Source of the DNA: an uncultured Eubacteriales bacterium
GTDB taxonomy: Bacteria > Bacillota > Clostridia > Oscillospirales > CAG-272
Reading direction: 5' to 3'
Assembly: GCA_900546315.1 (NCBI GenBank)
Contig: URCP01000013.1
Coordinates: 1-46,271, forward strand
DNA length: 46,271 bases
Under the pieces are notes generated by a model. It was given only the letters and a program-made list of their open reading frames with translations, was not told the DNA's origin and searched no databases. Every line of letters starts with the position of its first letter. Position 1 is the stretch's first letter. This document shows, piece by piece, positions 8,082 through 15,942 of the stretch. Both the position numbers and the translations under genes were made by a program.

Positions 8082-10298
8082 AAAGCGCCGGAAAAGTTGA
8101 GGGTCGACCATGTCTACGGGACAACGTTATTGTCACTGCCGGACGGGTTTATGCCGGATGAGCTGCTCGCGTGCCCGGACGGAGGGTTCATACTCGCCGG
8201 AAGCGACAGCTCGGGTGATGGTGTTACACCTGTAGTGCTGGCTGTTGCGGACGATCTCAGCGTGACGTCGCGGACAGATGTCGGGAGCGATTGCGGTTCA
8301 CTGCGCGGGACGGCGCTCAGACCGGACGGCTCGGCGCTGATACTGACGGACAGATACGACGAGGAGAGCGGGGAGACACTGCTCGGCATAGCGTCCCTGA
8401 AGGACGGGAAGACAGATATCCTGACCGGAGATATCCTCGGCGACCTCGAAAAATCCGGCGCTGAGCTCCCTGACGGTGGAAGGTTCGGTTTGTTCCCATC
8501 CGGAATCGCGGCGGACTCTGACGGGCGCGTGTATCTCTTTGCCGACTCGGACATCATCATTCTCGACTCTGACCTTGGCTTCATAACGGCGATTCAGGCT
8601 GAGGGGAGTATCAGCGGCTTCGGGACCGCTTCTGACGGGCGGGTCGGCGTGCTTGTCTCCTCGCGCAGGGGCGGGGCTACAGTGTCATATATCGGGACGG
8701 ATACATGGGAGCTGACCGGCGGTATTGACCTTCCGTCGAAGAGCGGCAGGACTCCGGATATCCTGTTCGGCGGCGGCTATGAGCTCTACTACAACGACTG
8801 GAACTCGGTTTTTGGCGTGAGCGCCGCTGACGACGGGTCGGCGGATATGTCGGAGCTTATGAACTTCATAAACTCGGATGTCATCGCAAGCAGCGTTACT
8901 CAGTTCTGTGTCCGTGACGAGTCGCGCTTTGCCGGGACGACCGACGTTCTGAATCAGGACGGCGGGTTTGATCACTCGGAGCTTCTTGTCTTTGACCGTG
9001 TCCCGGACGACGAGGTGCCGGAGAAGTATGTGCTCGAGCTCGCGGTCGCGCACACGGGCATGAGCCTTCCGGAGCAGATCGTGAGGTTCAACCGCTCAAA
9101 CGGCGAGTACCGCGTCAGGCTCAGCGTCTATGACCAGTACGACGAGGAGACCGGGAACGTCGGCGAGACGACTCTCGAAAAGCGGCTTATGAGCTCCGAT
9201 ACGCCGGATATCGTCTGGCTCTACGGCTTCGGAAGGGCTGACGACTGGATGTCCGCCGGGATATTCACCGACCTTTATAAGGTCATGGAGAGGGACAAGT
9301 TCGACCGCTCACTGCTGTTTGAGAACGTCGTCGATTGTGTGAAGAGGGGCGGGAAGCTTTACGGGATGCCGGTCAGGTTCAGTCTCGGGACGCTCGCGGT
9401 TAAGCGCTCTGTCGTCGGGATGGACAGCTGGACCGTTGACGAGTTCATCGACTATATGGAGAACCTGCCGGATGGGACCTATCCGTTTGAGTTCGCCTCG
9501 AGGAAGGGTATGCTCGACGTGCTGACAGAGCTCACGATGAACGGCTTCATAGATTGGGAGACTGCGGAGTGCTCGTTTGACAGCGCGGAGTTCGGTAAGA
9601 TTCTCGCCTTCGCGGCGCGGTATCCGGATGAGTGGAGGTATTCAAAGTCAATTTCCGGCGACGACCTCGAGGACTACAGGGCGGACAGCAGGAAGCCGCT
9701 TCTCGACGGGAAGCTCATATTCGAGAGGTACAGCATATACGATATCAGTCAGATTATCTCGGCGGAGTATCATTTCGGAACCGGCGACTGCGTGTTCATC
9801 GGCTATCCCCGCGGGGAGAGCTCCGGCGGCGGGACCTCGGTCATACCGACGTCGTGCTTCGGGATACCCGAGAAATCGTCTCTGAAGGGCGGGGCTTGGG
9901 AGTTCATAAAGTACATGATGAGCGACGACGGGAGGGATATCGGCATGGGCTTCCCGATACTGCGCGAGGCGTTTGCCCGCGAATCGGCGGAGGACCTGAA
10001 ACGCAGCTTCATCATGAAGTCGGACGGATACAGCGGCTTCGGCGAGCACGTCGACCCGGAGATCGTGAAGAAAATCACGGCTGAGAGCGGCGGGGAATAC
10101 TTCGAGGTGAGCGAGCGGGACATCAGCATGATTGAGTCTCTGATTTCGGACGCCGCACCCGGAAACATGGCGGACCAGACCGTGACCGGCATAATAAACG
10201 AGGAGGCGGAAGCGTACTTCTCCGGCGACAAGACGCTTGAGGAGGTGCAGAAGATAATTCAGGACCGCGTGGGGACTTATCTCGCGGAGAGACAGTGA
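8010..10298 (+). CDS. Lipoprotein: propeller-like domain fused to ABC sugar-binding domain (copy 3)
   Basis: 762 residues from the ATG at 8010. The signal peptide is almost the same as in copy 2 (lipobox LSSC, Cys22). The N-terminal half is strongly diverged from copies 1 and 2 but keeps blade-like units (GIAADSDGRVYLFADSDI, GTASDGRVGVLVSSRRG). The solute-binding half restarts at a conserved point (DRVPDDEVPEKYVLELAV) and keeps IVRFNRSNGEYRVR, SSDTPDIVW, GKLYGMPV, VFIGYPRGE and a C-terminal AYFSGDKTLEEVQK...IQDRVGTYL. This fits one conserved binding domain with a variable recognition domain. Twelve bases separate it from copy 4. Confidence 0.8.
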   Translation: MKTSRFAFLLTAALSLTALSSCGGKAPEKLRVDHVYGTTLLSLPDGFMPDELLACPDGGFILAGSDSSGDGVTPVVLAVADDLSVTSRTDVGSDCGSLRGTALRPDGSALILTDRYDEESGETLLGIASLKDGKTDILTGDILGDLEKSGAELPDGGRFGLFPSGIAADSDGRVYLFADSDIIILDSDLGFITAIQAEGSISGFGTASDGRVGVLVSSRRGGATVSYIGTDTWELTGGIDLPSKSGRTPDILFGGGYELYYNDWNSVFGVSAADDGSADMSELMNFINSDVIASSVTQFCVRDESRFAGTTDVLNQDGGFDHSELLVFDRVPDDEVPEKYVLELAVAHTGMSLPEQIVRFNRSNGEYRVRLSVYDQYDEETGNVGETTLEKRLMSSDTPDIVWLYGFGRADDWMSAGIFTDLYKVMERDKFDRSLLFENVVDCVKRGGKLYGMPVRFSLGTLAVKRSVVGMDSWTVDEFIDYMENLPDGTYPFEFASRKGMLDVLTELTMNGFIDWETAECSFDSAEFGKILAFAARYPDEWRYSKSISGDDLEDYRADSRKPLLDGKLIFERYSIYDISQIISAEYHFGTGDCVFIGYPRGESSGGGTSVIPTSCFGIPEKSSLKGGAWEFIKYMMSDDGRDIGMGFPILREAFARESAEDLKRSFIMKSDGYSGFGEHVDPEIVKKITAESGGEYFEVSERDISMIESLISDAAPGNMADQTVTGIINEEAEAYFSGDKTLEEVQKIIQDRVGTYLAERQ

Positions 10299-10310
10299 AA
10301 GGGTGAGAAT

Positions 10311-12518
10311 ATGAAGCTGACACGCATTACGGCGCTTTCGGTCGCGCTCGCGCTTGTCGTATCGCTCTTTTCCTGCGGCAAAAAGCCTGACGGAGGGGAG
10401 AAGCCCGAGCACGTCTGGTCGGCACAGAGTATTGACACACCGGACAATTTCGTTCCCGACGGCATATTCATAACCGGCGGCGGGCTTGTCATCACGGGCG
10501 AAACGGTCGAGGAGACAGACGGGGGAATACTCGGCAGGCGCATGATCATCAAGACCGATAAAAAGAACAAGGTCGTGTATTCAGATTCGCTGAGCGCCGG
10601 TGATTACGGCTATGTCCTCAGCACGGCGGGGTATCCGGACGGACGGGCGCTTCTGCTTGCCAGACGCCGTGACGAGGCGGCGAAGGAGATCATATTCTCG
10701 CTTCTCGTCTGGGACGAGGGGAAGATCACGGCTCTGTCAGAGGATATCTCAGCCATGCTCGACGACAGGCGCGGCGGGGAGATGTTTCCGGCTGTCATCG
10801 CGGCGGACGGGGACGGAAGAATATATTTTGCCGACGGGTATCTGATCCGTGTGTTTGATAAGTCGCTCTCTCCGTTATCCGACATTGAGTGCGGTTTTTC
10901 GGTCGACCGGATGACGACGCTGTCCGATGGGCGGGTCGCGGCTTCAGGCTATGACGACGACGGTGTCGGGAACGTGTACTACATCAACCCCGAAGGCTCT
11001 GACGGAGACGTATTTGCCGTGCCGTCAGGCTACACAGGAGTTCCCGGAGCCGGGGGCGTGTGGCTCAGAAACAACGAGGCGCTTTTCGCCGGCGATCCGC
11101 CTGAGATCATTCTCGACTGGATAAACTCGGACGTTATCGCTTCTCAGATATCGGAAACGGTTGTTATTGATAAAGAGCGTATCGCGGTGGCTCTCACAGA
11201 CCGCGGCTTTACATCGGGCGGGGAAGTGCTCGTGATGGAGAAGCTGCCGGAGAACAAGATTCCGGAGAAGATACTGCTGACTCTCGCTGTCGGCGCTGCG
11301 GACTATGATTTTCCGGCGGACGTCGTGCGCTTCAATCGCTTGGGCGGCAGATATCGCGTTGTGCTCAGGTATTACACCGGCAGGGACGAGAACGGCGTGT
11401 TCACGGGTGAAGAGGAGCTGAAAAAGGCGCTCTCCGGCGGCGACGCGCCGGATATTATCCGTTCGTCGGATTTTGAGCTGACAGGCGACCTCGCGCTGTC
11501 CGGGAATCTCATTGACATCGGGAAGACGCTTGACGGGAACGGGTATGCGGAGAAGCTGCTCGACTGCTTCAGGGGCGGCGAAATGTATGAGCTTCCGGTT
11601 TCGTTCGGTGTGCGGACGCTTGTTTCGAAGGCATCCGAGGCACGGTCCGGGATGAGCGTGAGTGACTTCATCTCGCTCGGAAACGGTCTTTCCGACGGGA
11701 AGTATCTCTTCGTCGACGCCGGGCGGGACGAGGTGCTTGATATGACGCTCAGGTGCGCGCTCGGGGAATATGTTGACTTTTCGACAGGTGAGTGTCATTT
11801 CGCGGTTGATGATTTCCGTGATATTCTCGCGTTCGCGGCTGGGTTCGCGGACTCGTGGCGGTATGAGGATACGCTTTCCGGCGACGCTCTGTCTGACCTT
11901 CAGGACGACCGGGATTCGGTTTACCGCGACGGGAGGCTTGTGTTTCTCGACTGTGAGATCTGGTCGCCTGGCGATATGGTGACGTCTGAGCTGCCGTTCG
12001 GCGGGGATGAGACTGTGTTTGCCGGGTATCCGACGGCTGACGGGAGCGTCGGGGCTGTGACAGAACCGGGTATGAGCTTCGCTGTCATGTCGTCCTCGGA
12101 GCACGCGGAGGGCGCGGCAGAGTTCCTGATGTTCATGCTCGACAGTGCCGATTACAGCTTCTCACCGCTCACGGAGAAATTCGACGCCGCGCTTGAAAGG
12201 CTTATCGGAACGACCTTCTTCACGACCGGGAACGGATACGCGAGCTGGCCGCCGGACGCCGGGCAGGAGTACATCGACATGGTGACAGGCGGTGAGGAAG
12301 GAATACGCCGCACATTCGGCGAGTCGGACGCCGAGGCTCTGAGGGAGCTTGTGAAAAGCGCCGGGAGCTTCACCGGACGGGAAAGGTATCTCACAGGGAA
12401 GGTGCTCGGTATAATCCGTGAGGAAGCGGAGATGTACTTCGAGGGGTCCAAGAGTATTGACGAGACAATAAACGTGATTGCGAGCCGTGTCGGGGTTTAT
12501 GTGTCTGAGAAGCAATAG
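10311..12518 (+). CDS. Lipoprotein: propeller-like domain fused to ABC sugar-binding domain (copy 4)
   Basis: 735 residues; ATG at 10311 after AAAGGGTGAG. Lipobox LFSC, Cys22. It is the most diverged and shortest of the four. The N-terminal half has propeller-like units (VIAADGDGRIYFADGYLI, TTLSDGRVAASGYDD). The C-terminal half has VVRFNRLGGRYRVV, GGDAPDII, GEMYELPV, VFAGYPTADG and the closing MYFEGSKSIDETIN...IASRVGVYV. It is the last gene of the array and is followed directly by a strong intrinsic terminator. The binding specificity cannot be read from the sequence. Confidence 0.8.
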   Translation: MKLTRITALSVALALVVSLFSCGKKPDGGEKPEHVWSAQSIDTPDNFVPDGIFITGGGLVITGETVEETDGGILGRRMIIKTDKKNKVVYSDSLSAGDYGYVLSTAGYPDGRALLLARRRDEAAKEIIFSLLVWDEGKITALSEDISAMLDDRRGGEMFPAVIAADGDGRIYFADGYLIRVFDKSLSPLSDIECGFSVDRMTTLSDGRVAASGYDDDGVGNVYYINPEGSDGDVFAVPSGYTGVPGAGGVWLRNNEALFAGDPPEIILDWINSDVIASQISETVVIDKERIAVALTDRGFTSGGEVLVMEKLPENKIPEKILLTLAVGAADYDFPADVVRFNRLGGRYRVVLRYYTGRDENGVFTGEEELKKALSGGDAPDIIRSSDFELTGDLALSGNLIDIGKTLDGNGYAEKLLDCFRGGEMYELPVSFGVRTLVSKASEARSGMSVSDFISLGNGLSDGKYLFVDAGRDEVLDMTLRCALGEYVDFSTGECHFAVDDFRDILAFAAGFADSWRYEDTLSGDALSDLQDDRDSVYRDGRLVFLDCEIWSPGDMVTSELPFGGDETVFAGYPTADGSVGAVTEPGMSFAVMSSSEHAEGAAEFLMFMLDSADYSFSPLTEKFDAALERLIGTTFFTTGNGYASWPPDAGQEYIDMVTGGEEGIRRTFGESDAEALRELVKSAGSFTGRERYLTGKVLGIIREEAEMYFEGSKSIDETINVIASRVGVYVSEKQ

Positions 12519-12524
12519 AAACGT

Positions 12525-12556
12525 GGGATCGCGGGAGCGGTCCCTTTTCTTTTTAT
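12525..12556 (+). terminator. Intrinsic terminator of the lipoprotein array
   Basis: Stem GGGATCGC / GCGGTCCC (one G-U pair), loop GGGA, then TTTTCTTTTTAT. The left inverted repeat of the helicase element begins at the next base. Confidence 0.85.
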
Positions 12557-12610
12557 TGAACACGCTGAACACAGTGAACACGGCGAATACACCCCCCCAT
12601 GCTTTTGCTT
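12557..12610 (+). repeat. Left terminal inverted repeat with 9-bp iterons
   Basis: 54 bases that match the reverse complement of 14406-14459 with three mismatches. The outer part is four tandem 9-mers: TGAACACGC, TGAACACAG, TGAACACGG, CGAATACAC (12557-12592). A run of seven C and TGCTTTTGCTT follow. Iterons next to a replicative helicase gene suggest protein-binding sites. Confidence 0.9.
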
Positions 12611-12840
12611 CATCACCCGAAAATCACTGTCTCTTCCGTTATCCGGCGGTGCGGTTTTTACAGTAATGTATCATACTGATAAAATATAGTGCTATATAGC
12701 CTGTAACATTGTTGAAAACCCTGACACTTTCTGATACATCCTGGCAAGCGGTGACACGTTCTGCTGTGCTATAATGTTACCAGAGTTCAGAAAAGCTGAA
12801 CAAGCTTGAATCTACCTGAACTGAAAGGAACACAAAAAAA
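12611..12840 (+). other. Possible origin/operator region upstream of helicase gene
   Basis: Holds several short repeats: ATATAG-TG-CTATAT (12684-12697); the inverted pair ATGTATCA (12666-12673) and TGATACAT (12732-12739); the direct pair TGACACTTTCTG and TGACACGTTCTG about 30 bases apart; and GTTCAG-aaaag-CTGAAC near 12784-12800. An extended -10 promoter (TGC-TATAAT, 12767-12775) lies among them. A role as origin or autoregulatory operator is inferred from the helicase context. Confidence 0.4.
12767..12775 (+). promoter_or_regulatory. Extended -10 promoter for the helicase gene
   Basis: TGC followed by TATAAT (12770-12775), about 65 bases before the ATG. No good -35 at 17 bases is seen. Confidence 0.5.
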
Positions 12841-14403
12841 ATGGCAGGACTCAGAAAAGGCATACAGGTAACGAACGAGTTCGACGGATACGAGCCGCCG
12901 GAGGATACGAGAGCGTACGGCGACGCATACGCTGACGACAGCCGCATGATGATGACGGAACCCGAGGTCGCTTACACGATGGAAGACGAGGAAGAAGAGA
13001 AGCGCGAGGCGCTGAACTCCGCGAAGAAAGAACCTTCCCGACGCACTATGTCTGATGTGGCAGGAGCTTCATCCGGCGTAGAGAGAAACAATGACTATGC
13101 CACCGGCGGCTCGCCGGCGCCGGCTTGGTGGAACGGTAAATCCATCAATACTACTGCTTTCTGCAAGGAGTTTCTGGAGAAGAATGAGCTTCGGTGCGTG
13201 AACGGTACGTTCTTTACTCCTGACGGTTATTGCCCGGCGGATAAGCTGAAGCGCGACGTTTATAATATCATTAAGAACCACGTGGTGAGCTTCCCGATTC
13301 AGACGGCGGGAAATATCGTCGAGAACCTGAAGGCTGAGGCTAGCACGGACGCGCTGATGGTCGACGATGATATCATTAACTTCGCGAACGGTACGTTCAA
13401 TATTTCGAACTGCCGCTGGACTTACGAGAAGTTCTTTTGCAGAAACAGGCTCGCGGCGGCTTATACGAACGTCGCGGGCAAGGATCCCGAGCATTGGGTG
13501 AGGTTCGTGAACGAGCTTCTCGACCCTGACGATGTGCTGACGTTGCAGGAGTTCATGGGTTACTGCCTGATACCTTCCACAAGAGCGCAGAAGATGCTCC
13601 TGATAATCGGCAACGGCGGCGAGGGAAAGTCAAGAATCGGCGTTGTGATGCGGGCGATTCTCGGCGACAACATGAATAACGGAAGTATACCAAAGCTGGA
13701 ATCCAACTCCTTCGCGAGAGCCGATCTTGAGCATAAGCTGCTCATGATTGACGACGATATGAGAATGCAGAACCTCCCGACGACGAATAACCTGAAGGCT
13801 CTCATCACCGCCGAGGGTCCGATGGATCTCGAGAAGAAGGGCGTTCAGTCGTATCAGGGTCTGATGTATTGCAGGCTGATGGCTTTCAGCAACGGTTTTC
13901 TGAGGTCGGCGAACGACGACAGCTACGGCTTCTTCCGGCGTCAGCTGATACTTATGACAAAGCCGAGACCGAAGGACAGAGTTGACGACCCGTTCCTGTC
14001 TGAGAAGCTTATCGCCGAAAGAGACATGATAGTCATCTGGGCGCTCGCCGGTCTTTACAGGCTGAGAGAACACAACTTCCAGTTCACGGTAAGCGCTAAA
14101 TCGAGGGCGGCGATCAGAGCCGCGATGGACGAGGCGAACAATATCGTCAGCTGTCTGCGCTCAGAGGGCACGTTTGTGTTCGGTCCCGAATATGAGACAA
14201 GCTCGAAGGACCTCTACTGGATTTACAAGTGCTGGTGCGAGGACAACGCCGTTGAGACCTTTGATAAGCTGCGGGTGATAGGCTACCTGCGCGCTCACGC
14301 GCATGAGTTCGGACTGACCTACGCGCTTGTGAAGGACAACAATGGCCGTGTCCGGGGCTTCAAGGGAATAAGCCCCGCGAGCAGATTGAGAACCGCGGAG
14401 TGA
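12841..14403 (+). CDS. Phage/plasmid-type superfamily 3 (P4/D5-like) DNA helicase
   Basis: 520 residues; ATG at 12841 with AAAGGAAC upstream. Residues 1-100 are acidic and low complexity. A D5-N-like region (about 120-235) leads into the SF3 ATPase: Walker A GNGGEGKS (257-264), Walker B LLMIDDDM (about 300-307), sensor AFSN (348-351) and arginines in FFRRQ (about 364). A winged-helix-like C-terminus follows (about 440-520). In phages, satellites and plasmids these proteins unwind the origin and are often fused to a primase; no primase domain is visible here. Residues 67-93 are encoded by a copy of a short hairpin repeat also found at 36919-36998. The gene sits alone between 54-bp inverted repeats. 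Genes of this type often come from transfer. Confidence 0.85.
   Translation: MAGLRKGIQVTNEFDGYEPPEDTRAYGDAYADDSRMMMTEPEVAYTMEDEEEEKREALNSAKKEPSRRTMSDVAGASSGVERNNDYATGGSPAPAWWNGKSINTTAFCKEFLEKNELRCVNGTFFTPDGYCPADKLKRDVYNIIKNHVVSFPIQTAGNIVENLKAEASTDALMVDDDIINFANGTFNISNCRWTYEKFFCRNRLAAAYTNVAGKDPEHWVRFVNELLDPDDVLTLQEFMGYCLIPSTRAQKMLLIIGNGGEGKSRIGVVMRAILGDNMNNGSIPKLESNSFARADLEHKLLMIDDDMRMQNLPTTNNLKALITAEGPMDLEKKGVQSYQGLMYCRLMAFSNGFLRSANDDSYGFFRRQLILMTKPRPKDRVDDPFLSEKLIAERDMIVIWALAGLYRLREHNFQFTVSAKSRAAIRAAMDEANNIVSCLRSEGTFVFGPEYETSSKDLYWIYKCWCEDNAVETFDKLRVIGYLRAHAHEFGLTYALVKDNNGRVRGFKGISPASRLRTAE
13039..13117 (+). repeat. Short hairpin repeat inside the helicase reading frame
   Basis: Aligns with 36919-36998. 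Shared blocks are CGACGCACTATGT, TGATG, GGCAG, CTTCATCCG, GTAG and ATGACTATGCC, and both copies end in a GC-rich hairpin (here CCGGCG-GCT-CGCCGG, 13103-13117). It is read in frame as a linker in the helicase. Confidence 0.8.
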
Positions 14404-14405
14404 GA

Positions 14406-14459
14406 AAGTAAAAGCAGGGGGGGGTGTATTCGCCGTGTTCACTGTGTTCAGTGTGTTCA
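14406..14459 (-). repeat. Right terminal inverted repeat with 9-bp iterons
   Basis: Reverse complement of 12557-12610 with three mismatches. The 9-mer iterons (TGAACACrs) are at the outer end. It starts 3 bases after the helicase stop codon. Confidence 0.9.
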
Positions 14460-14624
14460 GCGGGCATCCCCTTCACCATCTCCTCTCACGGCATATCCTG
14501 ATAAAAAACTCAGGAAAGGGATGATCTCATGAGTCTGATAACTTATGCTTGCAGCCGCGCCCGGTCTGTTAAAGCCTACAATGTCCCTATGCAATTGTCC
14601 CGCGGATTTTGTCTAAACATGCTA

Positions 14625-14653
14625 TTGACAGGAAGGCGAAACTGTAGTATAAT
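14625..14653 (+). promoter_or_regulatory. Consensus sigma-A promoter of the met transporter operon
   Basis: TTGACA (14625-14630), exactly 17 bases, TATAAT (14648-14653). A perfect promoter with a leader of about 290 bases fits regulation by attenuation after initiation. The stretch 14460-14624 before it shows no gene. Confidence 0.9.
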
Positions 14654-14715
14654 ATTTGTACCGTGAAGGGAAGAAGCCTCGCGGGTGATTCTGATGAAAC
14701 GGAGGGTATTCGGCT

Positions 14716-14817
14716 GTGAGATATTATTTTGAAGCGCTTCTGCGTTCGAATTTCAGATGCGGACGAATGCTCTGCTCCCGGATGAATGACGGGGGATGTT
14801 CCGCCGCGCGAAAATGA
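14716..14817 (+). CDS. Putative 33-residue Cys/Met-rich leader peptide
   Basis: Starts at GTG 14716, ten bases after GGAGG (14701-14705), and ends at TGA 14815. Residues 15-28 read CGRMLCSRMNDGGC, with three Cys and two Met in fourteen positions. It lies between a consensus promoter and an attenuator ahead of a methionine-type transporter. Its codons 19-22 contain the antiterminator sequence. This is the arrangement expected of a leader peptide whose translation senses sulfur amino acid supply. It is a reading-frame inference with no homology support. Confidence 0.5.
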   Translation: MRYYFEALLRSNFRCGRMLCSRMNDGGCSAARK

Positions 14818-14926
14818 GAGCTGTCTGAATTTCACGCTGTGCCGTCCATATGGCGGTTTCGGGATCATCTTTATATTCTGCCGTTTTTGTCCGGGAGTCA
14901 ATGTGACTTTGCCGGATTTTATTTTT
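14775..14926 (+). promoter_or_regulatory. Transcription attenuator (antiterminator and terminator) before metN
   Basis: Terminator: TCCGG-g-AGTCA (14890-14900), loop ATG, TGACT-ttg-CCGGA (14904-14916), then TTTTATTTTT. Antiterminator: CTCCCGGA (14775-14782) is the exact complement of TCCGGGAG (14890-14897), and pairing extends to about 13 base pairs with wobbles. Competing hairpin: CTCCCG (14775-14780) with CGGGGG (14790-14795). The three segments are mutually exclusive. Confidence 0.65.
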
Positions 14927-14949
14927 GATTTTGAAACGGAGGTTGCGGC

Positions 14950-15942
14950 TTGATAGAACTGAAAAATCTCTCAAAGCATTTCGACACCGCGTCGGGCGGC
15001 GTCGACGCCGTACAGAACGTCAGCCTGACTATAAACGACGGAGACATATTCGGCATAATCGGTCTCTCGGGCGCGGGCAAATCCACGCTTGTCAGATGTA
15101 TAAACCTTCTCGAGCGTCCGACGGAGGGCGAGGTTCTCCTTGATGGAGAGGACCTGTGCAGGCTTTCCCCGTCTGAGCTCAGGAAGAGAAGACGCCAGAT
15201 CACGATGATCTTTCAGGGGTTCAATCTACTGTCCCAGCGCACGGCTCTCGCGAACGTCTGCTACCCGATGGAGATCGCCGGGGTGAAGAAATCCGAGCGC
15301 ATCGAGAAAGCGAGAAAGCTCCTCGGAATCGTGGGTCTGTCGGATCGCGAAAACAGCTATCCGTCCCAGCTTTCCGGCGGTCAGAAACAGCGCGTGGCGA
15401 TAGCCAGGGCGCTCGCGACCGACCCGAAGGTTCTGCTCTGCGACGAGGCCACAAGCGCGCTCGACCCCAACACCACCCGCTCAATCCTCGCGCTCCTCAA
15501 GGAGATAAACGAGAAGATGGGCGTAACGATAATCGTGATAACGCATGAGATGAAGGTCGTCGAGCAGATATGCAACCGCGTCGCTGTCCTTGACGGCGGA
15601 AAGGTCGTCGAGACCGGCAATGTCTCGGACGTGTTCGTCTCTCCGAAGTCGGCTATGGCGCGTGAGCTCATCCTTCCGAAGGGCGGAGCGGTGAAGGATT
15701 TCAGGGGCGGGAAGATCATACGCCTCGTGTTCGACGGCGGCTCGTCGTTTGAGCCTGTTGTCGCGAATATCTGCCTTGAGTGCCGCGCGGCTGTCAACAT
15801 CATGGGAGCGGACACAAAGGACATCGGCGGAAGGGCGTTCGGTCAGATACTTCTGCAACTTCCGGAGGACGAGGGCGCGCAGAAACGGATTCTCGGCTAT
15901 CTCGATTCCCGCGGACTTAAGTATGAGGAGGTGAGCGCGTGA
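14950..15942 (+). CDS. metN: Methionine ABC transporter ATP-binding protein
   Basis: 330 residues, TTG start at 14950 with GGAGG (14937-14941) at good distance. ABC ATPase features: Walker A GLSGAGKST (38-46), signature LSGGQKQRVAIARAL (about 140-154), Walker B VLLCDEATSALD, and switch His in VITHEM. The C-terminal 80 residues form the NIL (ACT-like) domain found in MetN, which senses methionine and inhibits transport in known homologues. It powers import of L- and D-methionine through MetI with MetQ. The order metN-metI-metQ is typical. Expression is probably set by the leader attenuator just upstream. Confidence 0.93.
   Translation: MIELKNLSKHFDTASGGVDAVQNVSLTINDGDIFGIIGLSGAGKSTLVRCINLLERPTEGEVLLDGEDLCRLSPSELRKRRRQITMIFQGFNLLSQRTALANVCYPMEIAGVKKSERIEKARKLLGIVGLSDRENSYPSQLSGGQKQRVAIARALATDPKVLLCDEATSALDPNTTRSILALLKEINEKMGVTIIVITHEMKVVEQICNRVAVLDGGKVVETGNVSDVFVSPKSAMARELILPKGGAVKDFRGGKIIRLVFDGGSSFEPVVANICLECRAAVNIMGADTKDIGGRAFGQILLQLPEDEGAQKRILGYLDSRGLKYEEVSA

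Larger units (their letters stand above)
12557..14459 (+). mobile_element. Candidate integrated element: inverted repeats around a solitary SF3 helicase gene
   Basis: A 1.9-kb unit made of two 54-bp inverted repeats, about 230 bases of AT-richer sequence with internal repeats, and a single phage/plasmid-type helicase gene. The left repeat begins directly after the upstream terminator and the right repeat begins 3 bases after the helicase stop. I see no transposase, integrase or capsid gene and no target-site duplication, so how it would move is unknown. It could be a minimal replicon, a satellite moved in trans, or a remnant. Confidence 0.55.

Noticed and set aside
12557..12592. CRISPR array
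   Set aside because: The 9-base repeats are tandem without spacers and there are no cas genes; iterons are a better description.
12548..14468. Target-site duplication around the helicase element
   Set aside because: The bases outside the two repeats do not match each other over any useful length.
14650..14949. SAM-I (S-box), T-box or cobalamin riboswitch in the metN leader
   Set aside because: There is a GATGAAAC string near 14693, but the rest of the S-box core is missing. No T-box UGGNACCGCG-type sequence and no cobalamin-box core is present. The terminator/antiterminator is real, but the sensor is better explained by the Cys/Met-rich ORF.
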